NCBI GenBank assembly: GCA_902528485.1
Contig: CABZTA010000005.1
Location: 1 to 40,638, forward strand
Length of the DNA stretch: 40,638 nucleotides
Reading direction: 5' to 3'
DNA from: an uncultured SAR86 cluster bacterium
GTDB taxonomy: Bacteria > Pseudomonadota > Gammaproteobacteria > Magnimaribacterales > AG-339-G14
Shown here piece after piece: positions 28,966-38,751 of this stretch. Under the pieces are notes generated by a model that made no database searches, was not told where the DNA came from, and saw only the letters and a list, made by a program, of their open reading frames with translations. A program made the translations under genes and the position numbers. The stretch's first letter is position 1, and the number at the start of each line of letters is the position of its first letter.

Positions 28966-29358
28966 TTATCTCATTGAGTTGAAGTCACTTTCACAAAAGT
29001 AGTTGTTAAGCAACATCAAACCATAAGCTGTAGAAACTTCTTCTTGGTAGAAATCTTTTCCTAACTCAGATTTCCACAATGGTGCGATAGTTGGACCAGT
29101 GTCTTTTACATACATATGGGTCATAGCGATATGATATTTTGCATCGTATCTTTCAAACGGTCCGCAGAAAAGCTTATCTTTAAATTTATCTTGTGCCATA
29201 GAATTCATTACTAAAGCCCCCGACATAAGACCAGAAAAATAAATTTCTGTTTCATCAGGATAGCCAGAATCTCGCATTTCCATAAAATCTTTTATGGAAA
29301 GAGTTGAGGAAAAGTTACTCATGAATAATAAAGTCATAATAATTATTAAATTTTTCAT
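28966..29358 (-). CDS. exported protein, possibly Rap1a/Tai-like fold
   Basis: From internal start MKNLIIIMTLLFMSNFSSTLS (signal peptide) at 29358 rather than 29382. 'FSGLMSGALVMNSM...LFCGPF...YGLMLLNNYFC' recalls the paired-Cys Rap1a/Tai pattern. Confidence 0.5.
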   Translation of the reverse strand: MKNLIIIMTLLFMSNFSSTLSIKDFMEMRDSGYPDETEIYFSGLMSGALVMNSMAQDKFKDKLFCGPFERYDAKYHIAMTHMYVKDTGPTIAPLWKSELGKDFYQEEVSTAYGLMLLNNYFCESDFNSMR

Positions 29359-29368
29359 GATTATATTT

Positions 29369-29674
29369 AACCCTCTACACAAAGGTACTGTCTAGCACTT
29401 ACCTTGTGGGTGTATTCGCGAGTTCGGTCTTTTTGTAGGCACACTTCTCAAATATTGAGTTAAACCATCTAAAAAGAAGGAACGATATAGGAATGGATAA
29501 AACCCTTTGTGAACTGCTAAATCGCAGTCAAAAAGTACACCAGAACCCTCTATATAACCAAATATTCTAGGTTTTCAAAAACCCTTTGAAATCATTAGTT
29601 TTTAAAGTGGGACTCAAAGTGTGACTCAAGTTAGGGTTTCAAATAGTCAGAAAACCTTGATCTACTGAAACCCT
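29369..29674. repeat. cluster of AACCCT motifs and inverted repeats downstream of tRNA-Ala
   Basis: AACCCT at 29369, 29501, 29544, 29580, 29669 and inverted AGGGTT at 29633; perfect 9-bp inverted repeat AGGGTTTCA (29633-29641) / TGAAACCCT (29666-29674). Confidence 0.6.
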
Positions 29675-29692
29675 TATACTTATTGGGATATT

Positions 29693-29768
<76 letters not shown>

Positions 29769-29860
29769 GTTTATATAGTTTATTCAGTTACTTTACTATT
29801 TTTGAATATTTTTTGCTTGGGTGTGGATATGATAAATTATTACTGCGTGAGGAAATAAAA

Positions 29861-31747
29861 ATGCAAAATTATTCTTTTGATCCAGGTCAACTAAGAGATA
29901 AATACAGACAAGAAAGAGATAAACGGCTTCGAGATGACGGGAATGATCAATATCAAGAAGTAAGCGGTGATTTTTCTTATTTCGTTGATGATCCCTATAT
30001 TAATGAAGAAATTGAAAGGCAGGCTTTAACTGATACTTATGAAATCGTAATCATAGGTGGTGGTTTTGGTGGTGTTCTCGCTGCATCTAGACTTAAAGAA
30101 GCCGGGTTTTCTGATTTTAAAATTATTGAAAAAGGCGGTAGCTTTGGTGGTACTTGGTATTGGAATAGATATCCGGGAGCATCATGCGATATTGAATCCT
30201 ATATCTATTTTCCTCTGCTTGAAGAAACTGAGTTTATTCCTGGCAAAAAATACACTAACGCACCCGAAACTTTAGAATATTTTGATGTTATTTCAGAGAA
30301 ATTTGGATTAAGCGAGCATGCTATTTTCCAAACTGAAGTCAACGACGTCAGATGGAAAGATAATGAAAGACTTTGGGAAATAAACACTAATAAGGGAGAT
30401 AAGATTAAGTGTAACCATGTTGTTCATGCTAACGGCCCTCTTAATCGTCCTAAATTGCCTGCAATAAATGGCATTAATAATTATAAAGGACATACTTTTC
30501 ACACAAGCAGATGGGACTACGAATATACCGGCGGTTCATCGAAGGGAAATTTATCAAATCTTAAAGATAAAAGGGTTGCAGTTATTGGAACAGGTGCAAC
30601 TGCAGTGCAATGCATTCCGCATCTAGCAGAATCAGCAAAACAACTTTATGTCTTTCAAAGAACTCCATCATCGATTGATGAAAGAAATAACGTCGATACC
30701 GATGAGAATTGGTTTCTAAATCAATCTCCAGGATGGCAAACGAAAAGAAGAGAGAATTTTGAAGGATTTTTAACAGGTAACGTAAATGGTAAAGACTTAG
30801 TGAATGATGGTTGGACTGAAGTGTTTCGAAGGATATTAGGAGCATTACTAAATAACGGTCCGTCAAAATTTAGAATCTTTCTGTGGACTCTTGGCTCTGT
30901 TTTTTCAAAAAAATTATATAAAGAAGGTTTAAGAGCATACCTGCAAGGAAAATTTATGAGCTACGTTGGTCTTAGCAATTTAGCGAAACAAGTCGAAATG
31001 GCTGATTTTGAAAAAATGGAACAGATTAGATCAAGAGCCGATAGTGTCGTTAATGATCCAAAAACAGCTGATTCCTTAAAGCCCTATTATCGTCAATTCT
31101 GTAAACGTCCATGTTTTCACGATGAATATTTATCTGCTTTCAATAACGAAAACGTTGAATTGGTTGATACCGACGGTCAGGGAATCGACACTATTTCTGA
31201 AAAAGGGATAATTTTTGGTGGAAAGGAATACGAAGTTGATTGCATCATTTTTGCTACCGGATTTGAGGTAGGAACCGAATACACCAGAAGATGTGGGTAT
31301 GAAATTTATGGGAAAGAAGGAGTAAGTATTTCTGATAAATGGAAAGATGGACTTTCAACATTCCATGGCATGCATACGAGAAGTTTCCCAAATTGTTTCT
31401 TTTTTGGCCCTCAACAAGGTGCTTTTACTGCTAACTATACTCATTCGCTAGATGAACAAAGTATTCATCTTTCTTACATACTCAAGAAGATGAAAGAGGA
31501 TAAATTGACCTTCGTGGAGGCATCTGAACATGCTGAAAAAGATTGGGTTGAAAAAATAATCCGTAAATCGCGCGACATGAAAGAATTTAGGGAAAATTGT
31601 ACTCCGGGTTATTACAACAACGAAGGTAAACCTGATCTTCAGCCCCAGAATAATCCTTATGGTGGAGGCCCATTGGAGTTTTTCAGTATAATGCGTAAAT
31701 GGCGAAAAGAAGGAAATTTAGAAGGTTTGGAAGTCTCTGGAAATTAA
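29861..31747 (+). CDS. flavin-containing/Baeyer-Villiger monooxygenase
   Basis: ORF track starts at 29813, but 'gaggaaataaaaATG' favours MQNYSFD at 29861. 'EIVIIGGGFGGVLAASRLKEAGF', 'GGTWYWNRYPGASCDIES', BVMO fingerprint-like 'YKGHTFHTSRWDY', second Rossmann 'RVAVIGTGATAVQCIP'. Confidence 0.9.
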   Translation: MQNYSFDPGQLRDKYRQERDKRLRDDGNDQYQEVSGDFSYFVDDPYINEEIERQALTDTYEIVIIGGGFGGVLAASRLKEAGFSDFKIIEKGGSFGGTWYWNRYPGASCDIESYIYFPLLEETEFIPGKKYTNAPETLEYFDVISEKFGLSEHAIFQTEVNDVRWKDNERLWEINTNKGDKIKCNHVVHANGPLNRPKLPAINGINNYKGHTFHTSRWDYEYTGGSSKGNLSNLKDKRVAVIGTGATAVQCIPHLAESAKQLYVFQRTPSSIDERNNVDTDENWFLNQSPGWQTKRRENFEGFLTGNVNGKDLVNDGWTEVFRRILGALLNNGPSKFRIFLWTLGSVFSKKLYKEGLRAYLQGKFMSYVGLSNLAKQVEMADFEKMEQIRSRADSVVNDPKTADSLKPYYRQFCKRPCFHDEYLSAFNNENVELVDTDGQGIDTISEKGIIFGGKEYEVDCIIFATGFEVGTEYTRRCGYEIYGKEGVSISDKWKDGLSTFHGMHTRSFPNCFFFGPQQGAFTANYTHSLDEQSIHLSYILKKMKEDKLTFVEASEHAEKDWVEKIIRKSRDMKEFRENCTPGYYNNEGKPDLQPQNNPYGGGPLEFFSIMRKWRKEGNLEGLEVSGN

Positions 31748-32577
31748 CCGGCAATAGTTATTCTGTGTAAAAGTCTATCGTGTCCGTCATAACCGCCCTC
31801 AGCCATATGCATTACGGATCTGTTATCCCACATTAACAAAGTATCCTCATCCCATTTATGTCGGTAGATAAACTTGTCTTGAAGGATATGCTCATACAGG
31901 GAACTTAAAATAGTTCCAGCTTCCATATCATCCTTATCATCTATGCCAACGGTATATACGGGATTAACAAACAAGGTTTCTAAGTTAGATTCATTATGTT
32001 TTTTTATGACGGGATGTTTTTGAGTTGCCCTAGCCTCTTTGCTGGTAACAATATCCATTGATCTTTCTTCTGATTCAGTAGCGTAAAAGCCATTATCAGC
32101 ATACGGAAGCATGGCGCTGTGAATGCCAGATAAGCTCTTCACTTGCTCCCTTAGGGTTAAGCTTAGCTCACTACAAGCATCTTTAGTTGATGCAAAAAGA
32201 GTATCGCCACCCATAGGAGGAATTATTTTTGAGTATAAGAGAGTCATTGCCGGTGGATTATTCAAAAAGGACCAGTCTGAATGCCAAGTACCGCCAAATG
32301 GGGACGTCTTTTCTTTTTTAGACCTTTTTACCTCAACAATATGATTATGTTCTGGCATTGCTCTTAAATAGGGATCTTCTCCGTAGTCACCAAAGTATCT
32401 AGCGAACCTTGCAAATTCTTCATTTGTTAATTTTTGATTTGGAAAAAAAACTACTTGATTATCTATCCATACATTTCGAATCTGAGATATTTGATCAACG
32501 GTGAGTTCTGCAGATAAATCGATATTCTCAATCATGGCACCGAAAGAATAAGATTCGAGTTTTTTAGTGACTTTCAT
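31744..32577 (-). CDS. TauD/TfdA family Fe(II)/2-oxoglutarate dioxygenase
   Basis: Likely start MKVTKKLESYSFGAMIENIDLS at 32577. 'GGTWHSDWSFLNNPPAMTLLYS' (HxD) and 'LLMWDNRSVMHMAEGGYDGHDRLLHRITI'. Confidence 0.9.
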   Translation of the reverse strand: MKVTKKLESYSFGAMIENIDLSAELTVDQISQIRNVWIDNQVVFFPNQKLTNEEFARFARYFGDYGEDPYLRAMPEHNHIVEVKRSKKEKTSPFGGTWHSDWSFLNNPPAMTLLYSKIIPPMGGDTLFASTKDACSELSLTLREQVKSLSGIHSAMLPYADNGFYATESEERSMDIVTSKEARATQKHPVIKKHNESNLETLFVNPVYTVGIDDKDDMEAGTILSSLYEHILQDKFIYRHKWDEDTLLMWDNRSVMHMAEGGYDGHDRLLHRITIAG

Positions 32578-32634
32578 TTGCCTAAATAGTAACTTTAATG
32601 AGCAAATATACAAAATTTTAATTGCGGAGAATAA

Positions 32635-33654
32635 ATGACAATTTCGAATGAAATAATCAACAAAAAATGGGTTCTAAAAGAAAGACCTGAAGGCATGGCG
32701 AAGAAAAGTGATTTTGATCTATTAGAAGAAGAAATGAGTGAGCTTTCAGAAAACGAAATCATGCTCAAAAATAAATATATTTCATTTGATCCAACACAAA
32801 GAGGTTGGCTGAATGACGCTCCCGGATACCTACCGCCAGTTCAGATCGATGAAGTTGTAAGAGCTATGGGAGTTGGTGAAGTCATTGAATCTAAAAATGA
32901 TAACTATCAAGTCGGTGATTTAGTTATTGGATTTGCTGGTTGGCAAACATATTGTAAAACGACTCCTGATGATGCTGGAAGATTTAGAAAACTTGGTGAT
33001 AAGTTTCCTATTCCTACTACCCTAAACGTTTTAGGTGCAACAGGTATTACAGCTTATTATGGAATGGTTGAACTTGGGCAGGTGAAAGAAGGAATGAATG
33101 TACTTGTTTCAGGAGCTGCAGGTGCCACAGGTTCAGTAGCTGCTCAAATAGCTAAAATTAATGGCTGTCATGTTATTGGAATAGCCGGTGGAGAAACAAA
33201 ATGTAATTGGCTCAAGAATGATTGCGGTTTAGACGAAGTAATTGATTATAAAAATTCAAATTTAGCTGAAAAACTCAGAGCGAAAGCTAAAGGCGGTATA
33301 GATTTATTTTTCGATAATGTTGGGGGGGAAGTTCTAGAAACTACTCTCAATCATATCAATTTAAATGCAAAAATATTATTGTGTGGTGGAATTTCAGGTT
33401 ACAACTCGACCGAACCCCTACCCGGCCCAAGAAATCTCATGAACCTAGTTATTAGAAGAGCAACTATGGAGGGTTTTTTGGTGATGGATTATTTACCGAA
33501 AGCCCAAAAAGCTCTGGAGCAATTAGAAGAATATTTAGCAAATGACAAAATGAAACATCAAGAAGATATTCTTGTTGGCATAGAGAATTGTCCAGATGCT
33601 TTAAATAGATTATTTACGGGTCAAAATATTGGTAAACAGCTGGTAGAGCTTTAA
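32635..33654 (+). CDS. NADP-dependent MDR oxidoreductase (CurA/leukotriene B4 12-hydroxydehydrogenase-like)
   Basis: 339 aa; 'YISFDPTQRGWLNDAPGYLPPVQIDEVVRAMGVGEV', 'VLVSGAAGATGSVAAQIAKINGCHVIGIAGG'. Confidence 0.9.
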   Translation: MTISNEIINKKWVLKERPEGMAKKSDFDLLEEEMSELSENEIMLKNKYISFDPTQRGWLNDAPGYLPPVQIDEVVRAMGVGEVIESKNDNYQVGDLVIGFAGWQTYCKTTPDDAGRFRKLGDKFPIPTTLNVLGATGITAYYGMVELGQVKEGMNVLVSGAAGATGSVAAQIAKINGCHVIGIAGGETKCNWLKNDCGLDEVIDYKNSNLAEKLRAKAKGGIDLFFDNVGGEVLETTLNHINLNAKILLCGGISGYNSTEPLPGPRNLMNLVIRRATMEGFLVMDYLPKAQKALEQLEEYLANDKMKHQEDILVGIENCPDALNRLFTGQNIGKQLVEL

Positions 33655-35582
33655 TTAAGATTTTCTGCTAAAAATCTTTCAATCTCTTTGAACATAACAA
33701 ATCTATTACCTTGTTCATCAAAATAATGAGTAGCTTTAGGTAATTCAAAATATTCTACAGATTTATTACTGTTTTTAATTTTGTCATAGAACATTGCCGA
33801 TTGATTGTGAGGCACTTGAGTATCGTAAGTTCCGTGAATTAATAAGATTGGTCGCTTTATATTATCTGTATAGTTAATTGCAGAAACAGAATCTAAGTAA
33901 GCTTTATCTTCGAATGGATCTCCATGCATAATTTTATTGATTTTGGCAGAGCCTCTAAAGAATGTTTCAGACCTCATTAATTTTGTAAAATCTGAAATTC
34001 CAGCAATGCTGACAAAACATTTAAATCTGTCTTGAGATTGAAAACTGCCAGTTAATGCGGCATAACCTCCGTAACTGGCGCCAACCATACAAGCTTTGTT
34101 ACCATTTAGATCGTAATTTTTTACAACATAATCAAAGCCATCGATCATATCATTCTGCATCTTTTTGCCTGATTCTCTATAGCCAGAGACCTGATAATCT
34201 TTTCCCCAGCCAGCTGAACCTCTAAACTGCGGTTGAAATACTGCATAACCCTGACTGACCATGGCTTGAAGCCACGGATCGAAGTAATCAATTCGGTCTC
34301 TTGCTGTAGGTCCGCCATGAGGAAAAAGTACTATAGGCGGATTTTTGATAGCTTTTGGCATAGTCAAAAAACCATACAATTGATATCCATCACGAGATTT
34401 ATACTCAATAACTTTAGTAATAGAGTTAATTTTGTTTTCAAGTTGCGGATATTGACTAGAGATAAAAAAGGATTTACCCGTCCTCTTATCAAATCCAAAA
34501 TATTTTGCTGGTGAATTAGAATTCCGGATTGTTGCAATAAATCTAGAAAAGTCTTTGCTGTAAGAACTAATATTAATGTAATGATCTGGAAATGATTTTT
34601 TTAAGGCTTTGATGATGCCGTTTTCTTCGGGATCAAATAAATCGCATTCTCTAGTATATTTTTCGTAACAGACCATCTTAATATCGCCATCCTCAACTTC
34701 TAAAAGTACGATTTCATGATCTTTTTTTTGATAAATAGGATCACTTAATTTTCCTGTTTCAAGGTTGAATTTAGATATATACGAGAAATTACTATCAAAA
34801 TTAGAATATATGAATAAATTACCGTCTGTTTTATCCACCCCTCCAACTGAGAAGCTATCTGTTGCAAGATCTTCTGTATTCGCTCTGTATATTTCAATCC
34901 AGCTATCCTCTTTTTTTGGTCGGTAGAAAATTTTAGCTATGCCTGCATCGGAATCGTAGTAATCAGCAAATTGAATTTTTCCTTCAGACACAATGAAGCT
35001 TGTGACTCTATCGCCATCCTGATCCGTAAACGGTGACTCAATTTTTTTAAATCTATTATTCTTTAAATTAACTTCGAAAATAGCAGCTGCTCTTTCTCTC
35101 GGATCATAGCTGGATACCAATATCTTGCTTTCATCGTCTTCTAGAATATCGACTAAAGAAATACTCTCATATTTAGAAATATTTGAATTTTGCTTATCTT
35201 TGTAAATGGATTTATTTTCAATAACTTTAAAATTTGAGCCATCTGAGTCAATAGTGTTTAAGTCGTATACCCTAAACGTTCTTTCACGAACTTTTTCTGC
35301 CTTGCTTGTTTGAAAAATGATTTTTTCATTGTTTGCCCATTCAATCCATTCAAGACGATCGTATTCATTCTTAAGCGATGCGATGGGATTGAAATTAGAT
35401 GAACCGAATTCAGTGACTACAATATAAGGCTTGTCCTCAATGTTAGCTAGAGCTGCTATTTTCTCTCCATCAGGAGAAATGGTTACATTACTGAAAAAGG
35501 GTAATTTTCCAAAATCTTTGTAATCTAGAGCGAATAATGACGGCGAAAGTACAATTGAAATAATTAGAATGAATTTTTTCAT
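33651..35582 (-). CDS. S9 family (prolyl oligopeptidase-type) peptidase, exported
   Basis: 643 aa with signal peptide; catalytic 'MVGASYGGYAALTGSF', 'PQFRGSAGWGKDY', 'LLIHGTYDTQVP', 'ATHYF'. Confidence 0.92.
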   Translation of the reverse strand: MKKFILIISIVLSPSLFALDYKDFGKLPFFSNVTISPDGEKIAALANIEDKPYIVVTEFGSSNFNPIASLKNEYDRLEWIEWANNEKIIFQTSKAEKVRERTFRVYDLNTIDSDGSNFKVIENKSIYKDKQNSNISKYESISLVDILEDDESKILVSSYDPRERAAAIFEVNLKNNRFKKIESPFTDQDGDRVTSFIVSEGKIQFADYYDSDAGIAKIFYRPKKEDSWIEIYRANTEDLATDSFSVGGVDKTDGNLFIYSNFDSNFSYISKFNLETGKLSDPIYQKKDHEIVLLEVEDGDIKMVCYEKYTRECDLFDPEENGIIKALKKSFPDHYINISSYSKDFSRFIATIRNSNSPAKYFGFDKRTGKSFFISSQYPQLENKINSITKVIEYKSRDGYQLYGFLTMPKAIKNPPIVLFPHGGPTARDRIDYFDPWLQAMVSQGYAVFQPQFRGSAGWGKDYQVSGYRESGKKMQNDMIDGFDYVVKNYDLNGNKACMVGASYGGYAALTGSFQSQDRFKCFVSIAGISDFTKLMRSETFFRGSAKINKIMHGDPFEDKAYLDSVSAINYTDNIKRPILLIHGTYDTQVPHNQSAMFYDKIKNSNKSVEYFELPKATHYFDEQGNRFVMFKEIERFLAENLN

Positions 35583-35606
35583 AGAGAAATCTTAACAAAT
35601 AAATTT

Positions 35607-36830
35607 TTATGATGAAGCTCTAAGTTTGCCCAGTTCCTCTCTTGCAACTGTTCTTCTGTGCACTTCATCTGGACCGTCTCCAATACGAAGGTACCTGGTA
35701 GATTGAAATAATCCAGCGAGAATAGTATCTTGCGAAACACCTTCTCCACCATGAATTTGAATGGCCGCATCTATGATATTCACAGCCATTGAGGGAACAG
35801 ATACTTTGATTTGAGCTATCTCACTTCTCGCTATCTTATTACCTACCTCATCCATCATATAAGCTGCTCTCAAGGTAGATAGTCTTGCCATCTCCAAATC
35901 TATCCGACAATTTGCAATCACATCGTAGTTACCTCCGAGTTCTGCTAATTTCTTGCCAAAAGCTTCTCTATTAAGTGAGCGTTTACATAAGATTTCCAGG
36001 GCTCTCTCTGCAAGACCGATAATTCTCATACAATGATGAATTCTTCCTGGGCCTAGTCTTCCTTGAGCTATTTCAAATCCTCTGCCCTCTCCCAAAATCA
36101 TATTTTCTCTTGGGACTCTTACATCCTCGAATACAAGGTGACCGTGTCCATGAGGTGCATGATCTGCACCATAAACAGTCAGATACCTTTTAAGTGTTAT
36201 CCCGGGCGAATCTAAAGGTACGATAATCTGTGATTGTCTTTGATGTTTTGGACTTTCAGGATTGCTAACTCCCATAAAAATTAAGAATTTACAATTTGGA
36301 TGTCCGACACCAGATGCCCACCATTTTTCTCCGTTGATAACATAATGATCTCCATCTAGTTCTATTGAAGAAGATATATTGGTAGCATCAGAGGAAGCAA
36401 CTTTAGGTTCAGTCATTGCAAAACATGATCTTATTTCTCCTTCTAAAAGAGGTTTCAGCCATTTCTCTTTTTGCTCATCGCTACCAAACCTTTCTAGGAC
36501 TTCCATATTTCCAGTATCTGGCGCAGAGCAATTAAAAACTTCAGATGACCAACCTACTCTTCCCATAATTTCTGCAAGAGGGGCATATTCAAGATTCGTT
36601 AATCCATAGCCATATTCACTAGTAGGTAGAAAGAAATTCCAAAGACCCTTTCCTTTAGCAATTTTTTTTAAGTCCTCTACTATCGGAACTGTTTGCCAAG
36701 GATTACCCTCATTTCTAAAAACGGACATTTGATCAGCATAAGTTTCCTCATTTGGATATATGTATCCATCCATAAATCTCTCTAACTTAGAAATCAGTTG
36801 CAATGTTTGTTCTGTATGCTGAAAACGCAT
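35607..36830 (-). CDS. acyl-CoA dehydrogenase family protein
   Basis: 407 aa; '[17 protein letters not shown]', 'GEKWWASG', '[44 protein letters not shown]'. Confidence 0.93.
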   Translation of the reverse strand: MRFQHTEQTLQLISKLERFMDGYIYPNEETYADQMSVFRNEGNPWQTVPIVEDLKKIAKGKGLWNFFLPTSEYGYGLTNLEYAPLAEIMGRVGWSSEVFNCSAPDTGNMEVLERFGSDEQKEKWLKPLLEGEIRSCFAMTEPKVASSDATNISSSIELDGDHYVINGEKWWASGVGHPNCKFLIFMGVSNPESPKHQRQSQIIVPLDSPGITLKRYLTVYGADHAPHGHGHLVFEDVRVPRENMILGEGRGFEIAQGRLGPGRIHHCMRIIGLAERALEILCKRSLNREAFGKKLAELGGNYDVIANCRIDLEMARLSTLRAAYMMDEVGNKIARSEIAQIKVSVPSMAVNIIDAAIQIHGGEGVSQDTILAGLFQSTRYLRIGDGPDEVHRRTVAREELGKLRASS

Positions 36831-36867
36831 TCTATTAATTCGGTGCTATATTTAGATATCTGGGTTT

Positions 36868-36883
36868 ATAAAAATATTTTTAT
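36868..36883. repeat. 16-bp perfect AT palindrome in a divergent intergenic region
   Basis: ATAAAAATATTTTTAT between the starts of the acyl-CoA dehydrogenase and MBL genes. Confidence 0.6.
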
Positions 36884-36895
36884 GGTTAGGTTATT

Positions 36896-38179
36896 ATGGA
36901 TTTAAAGGAATTAGCAAGTAAAGCAATCAATGATGAATTAGATCTTCAGTTTGAACATCATCCTGTACATGCATTTATTAATGGTTCAACTGAAATTAAT
37001 GAAAATCTTCTTGCGTTTAAGGGTATAGCCGGTTTTTATGTCTTGGATACAGGGAATGGATTGGTTTTACTTGATACGGGCAGCATCCTAGATGTCGATA
37101 GAGCGTTTGAGGATATAAGAAATTGGAGACCCGATGCACCTTTAAAAGCAGCTATCTATACCCATCATCATGTGGATCATGTATTTGCAGTTGAAAAATT
37201 TGATCATGAGGCTGGTTCATTAAATAGAGATAGGCCTATTGTCTATGCTCATAAATTACTTCCTGATCACTTTGATAGGTACAAGAAAACTCTTGGATGG
37301 AACACTGCAATAAACAGAAGACAGTTTGCTATCAACGTTCCTCAGTTTAGTTGGCCCGATAGTTACAGATATCCCGATATCCTTGTTGATGAAAAGATGA
37401 GCTTTAAAGTTGGTGAAACTGAATTTTTTTTAAATCCTGCTAGAGGGGAAACTGATGATCACTTATGGGCTTACATTCCTCAAGAAAAAATCCTTCTTCC
37501 AGGTGATTTATTTATTTGGGCTGTGCCGAATGGAGGAAATCCCCAAAAAGTTCAAAGATATATATCGGATTGGGCTACTGCATTGAGAGAGATGGCTGAA
37601 CTTAATGTTGAAATCATGTTGCCCGGACACGGTTATCCCATGTTTGGTACTGAAATTATAAACAAAGCGCTAGAGACAACAGCAACCTTTCTCGATGACA
37701 TAGAGGAACAAGTACTTTCATTCATGAATAGAGGTAAAACATTGGACTTCGTAATCCATAATGTGAAATTCGATACAGTCGCTATGAAATTACCTTGGTT
37801 GAAACCAGTCTACGACGATCCGCAGTTTTTAATTAGAATGATTTGGCGAAGGTATGGAGGCTGGTGGGATGGAGAATACGATAGATTGTTTCCGACTCCA
37901 AGATCAGAGGAGGCAAAAAAATGGCTTGAGCTAGTTGGTTCTTTGGATAAGATTATTGATGAAGCACTGATTGAATCAGAGGCTGGAAATCACAACATTG
38001 CAGCGCATCTTATTGAAACAGCTCTTCATGCTAATCCTGATTCGGAAAAAGTGCATAGTGCTCGTATAAAAATATTCTCTTCTTTCTCAAAGATTCAATC
38101 ATCTTCTATGGGAAGGAATATTTTAAACCATGCTTCACTAGCAAGCTTAGAGTTGAAAAGAGATTTAGCGGAAGATTAA
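36896..38179 (+). CDS. MBL-fold hydrolase, alkylsulfatase-like with dimerization domain
   Basis: 427 aa; 'YTHHHVDHVFAVE', 'ARGETDDHLWAYIPQEKILLPGDLFIW', 'LPGHGYPMFG', followed by alkylsulfatase dimerization-like helices. Confidence 0.85.
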   Translation: MDLKELASKAINDELDLQFEHHPVHAFINGSTEINENLLAFKGIAGFYVLDTGNGLVLLDTGSILDVDRAFEDIRNWRPDAPLKAAIYTHHHVDHVFAVEKFDHEAGSLNRDRPIVYAHKLLPDHFDRYKKTLGWNTAINRRQFAINVPQFSWPDSYRYPDILVDEKMSFKVGETEFFLNPARGETDDHLWAYIPQEKILLPGDLFIWAVPNGGNPQKVQRYISDWATALREMAELNVEIMLPGHGYPMFGTEIINKALETTATFLDDIEEQVLSFMNRGKTLDFVIHNVKFDTVAMKLPWLKPVYDDPQFLIRMIWRRYGGWWDGEYDRLFPTPRSEEAKKWLELVGSLDKIIDEALIESEAGNHNIAAHLIETALHANPDSEKVHSARIKIFSSFSKIQSSSMGRNILNHASLASLELKRDLAED

Positions 38180-38319
38180 CATTCTCACAAAAATTTAAGG
38201 TCTCTCACAAACGTCATCAATAAAATTGTGAAATTTTTTTTAAACTGGATCTATTAGTATTAATTAATTGATTTATAAGTTAAATTAATTATTAGAGATA
38301 TTTAGAAAGGAGAGTAATA

Positions 38320-38727
38320 ATGACAAATCTAAAGTATTTAATTTCTGTAGTTATCTTAATGATATCGGGAATGTCTTTTTCACAAGATTCCTCTGCGCCG
38401 GTTCCAGCTGAAATGTGGCTTTGTGAGTTAAACGAGGGGTTTACTCTTGCTGATGTGAGACAAGTTTCTAAGGACGTGGAAGCGTTTTCAGAAAAAAATG
38501 GTATGAAAGGTGGCCAGTGGATCTTCACCACTTTTATGGGCGATATGAATCCAAATGGATTCGCCTTAATGACTGCTTGGCCTGACTTCACTGAGATGGG
38601 TGGTGGATTCCAAAATTTCTTTACCAATGGTGAAGGAGATAAAATTTTTTCAAGGTGGCTTAAGATTGCTAATTGTCCTACAAGATCATTAGTAATGATT
38701 GAAAATCCTTGGAGTAACATGGATTAA
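38320..38727 (+). CDS. exported single-domain protein of unknown function (135 aa)
   Basis: RBS 'aaaggagag', signal peptide MTNLKYLISVVILMISGMSFSQ, then one copy of a C...NGxGD...C domain shared with the next gene. Confidence 0.75.
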   Translation: MTNLKYLISVVILMISGMSFSQDSSAPVPAEMWLCELNEGFTLADVRQVSKDVEAFSEKNGMKGGQWIFTTFMGDMNPNGFALMTAWPDFTEMGGGFQNFFTNGEGDKIFSRWLKIANCPTRSLVMIENPWSNMD

Positions 38728-38751
38728 TAAATTTTTAATAAGGAGATAAAT

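Noticed and set aside
29400-29692. Intact integrase or att duplication next to tRNA-Ala
   Set aside because: No open frame of useful length and no second copy of the tRNA-Ala 3' end was seen within the window; only remnant-like repeats are present.
38261-38291. 9-bp inverted repeat TAATTAATT ... AATTAATTA upstream of the secreted-protein operon
   Set aside because: Composed only of A/T in a very AT-rich intergenic region; likely chance.
38292-38720. 142-aa minus-strand ORF overlapping the 135-aa secreted protein gene
   Set aside because: The plus-strand frame has an RBS, signal peptide and similarity to the next gene; the minus-strand ORF has no recognisable features.
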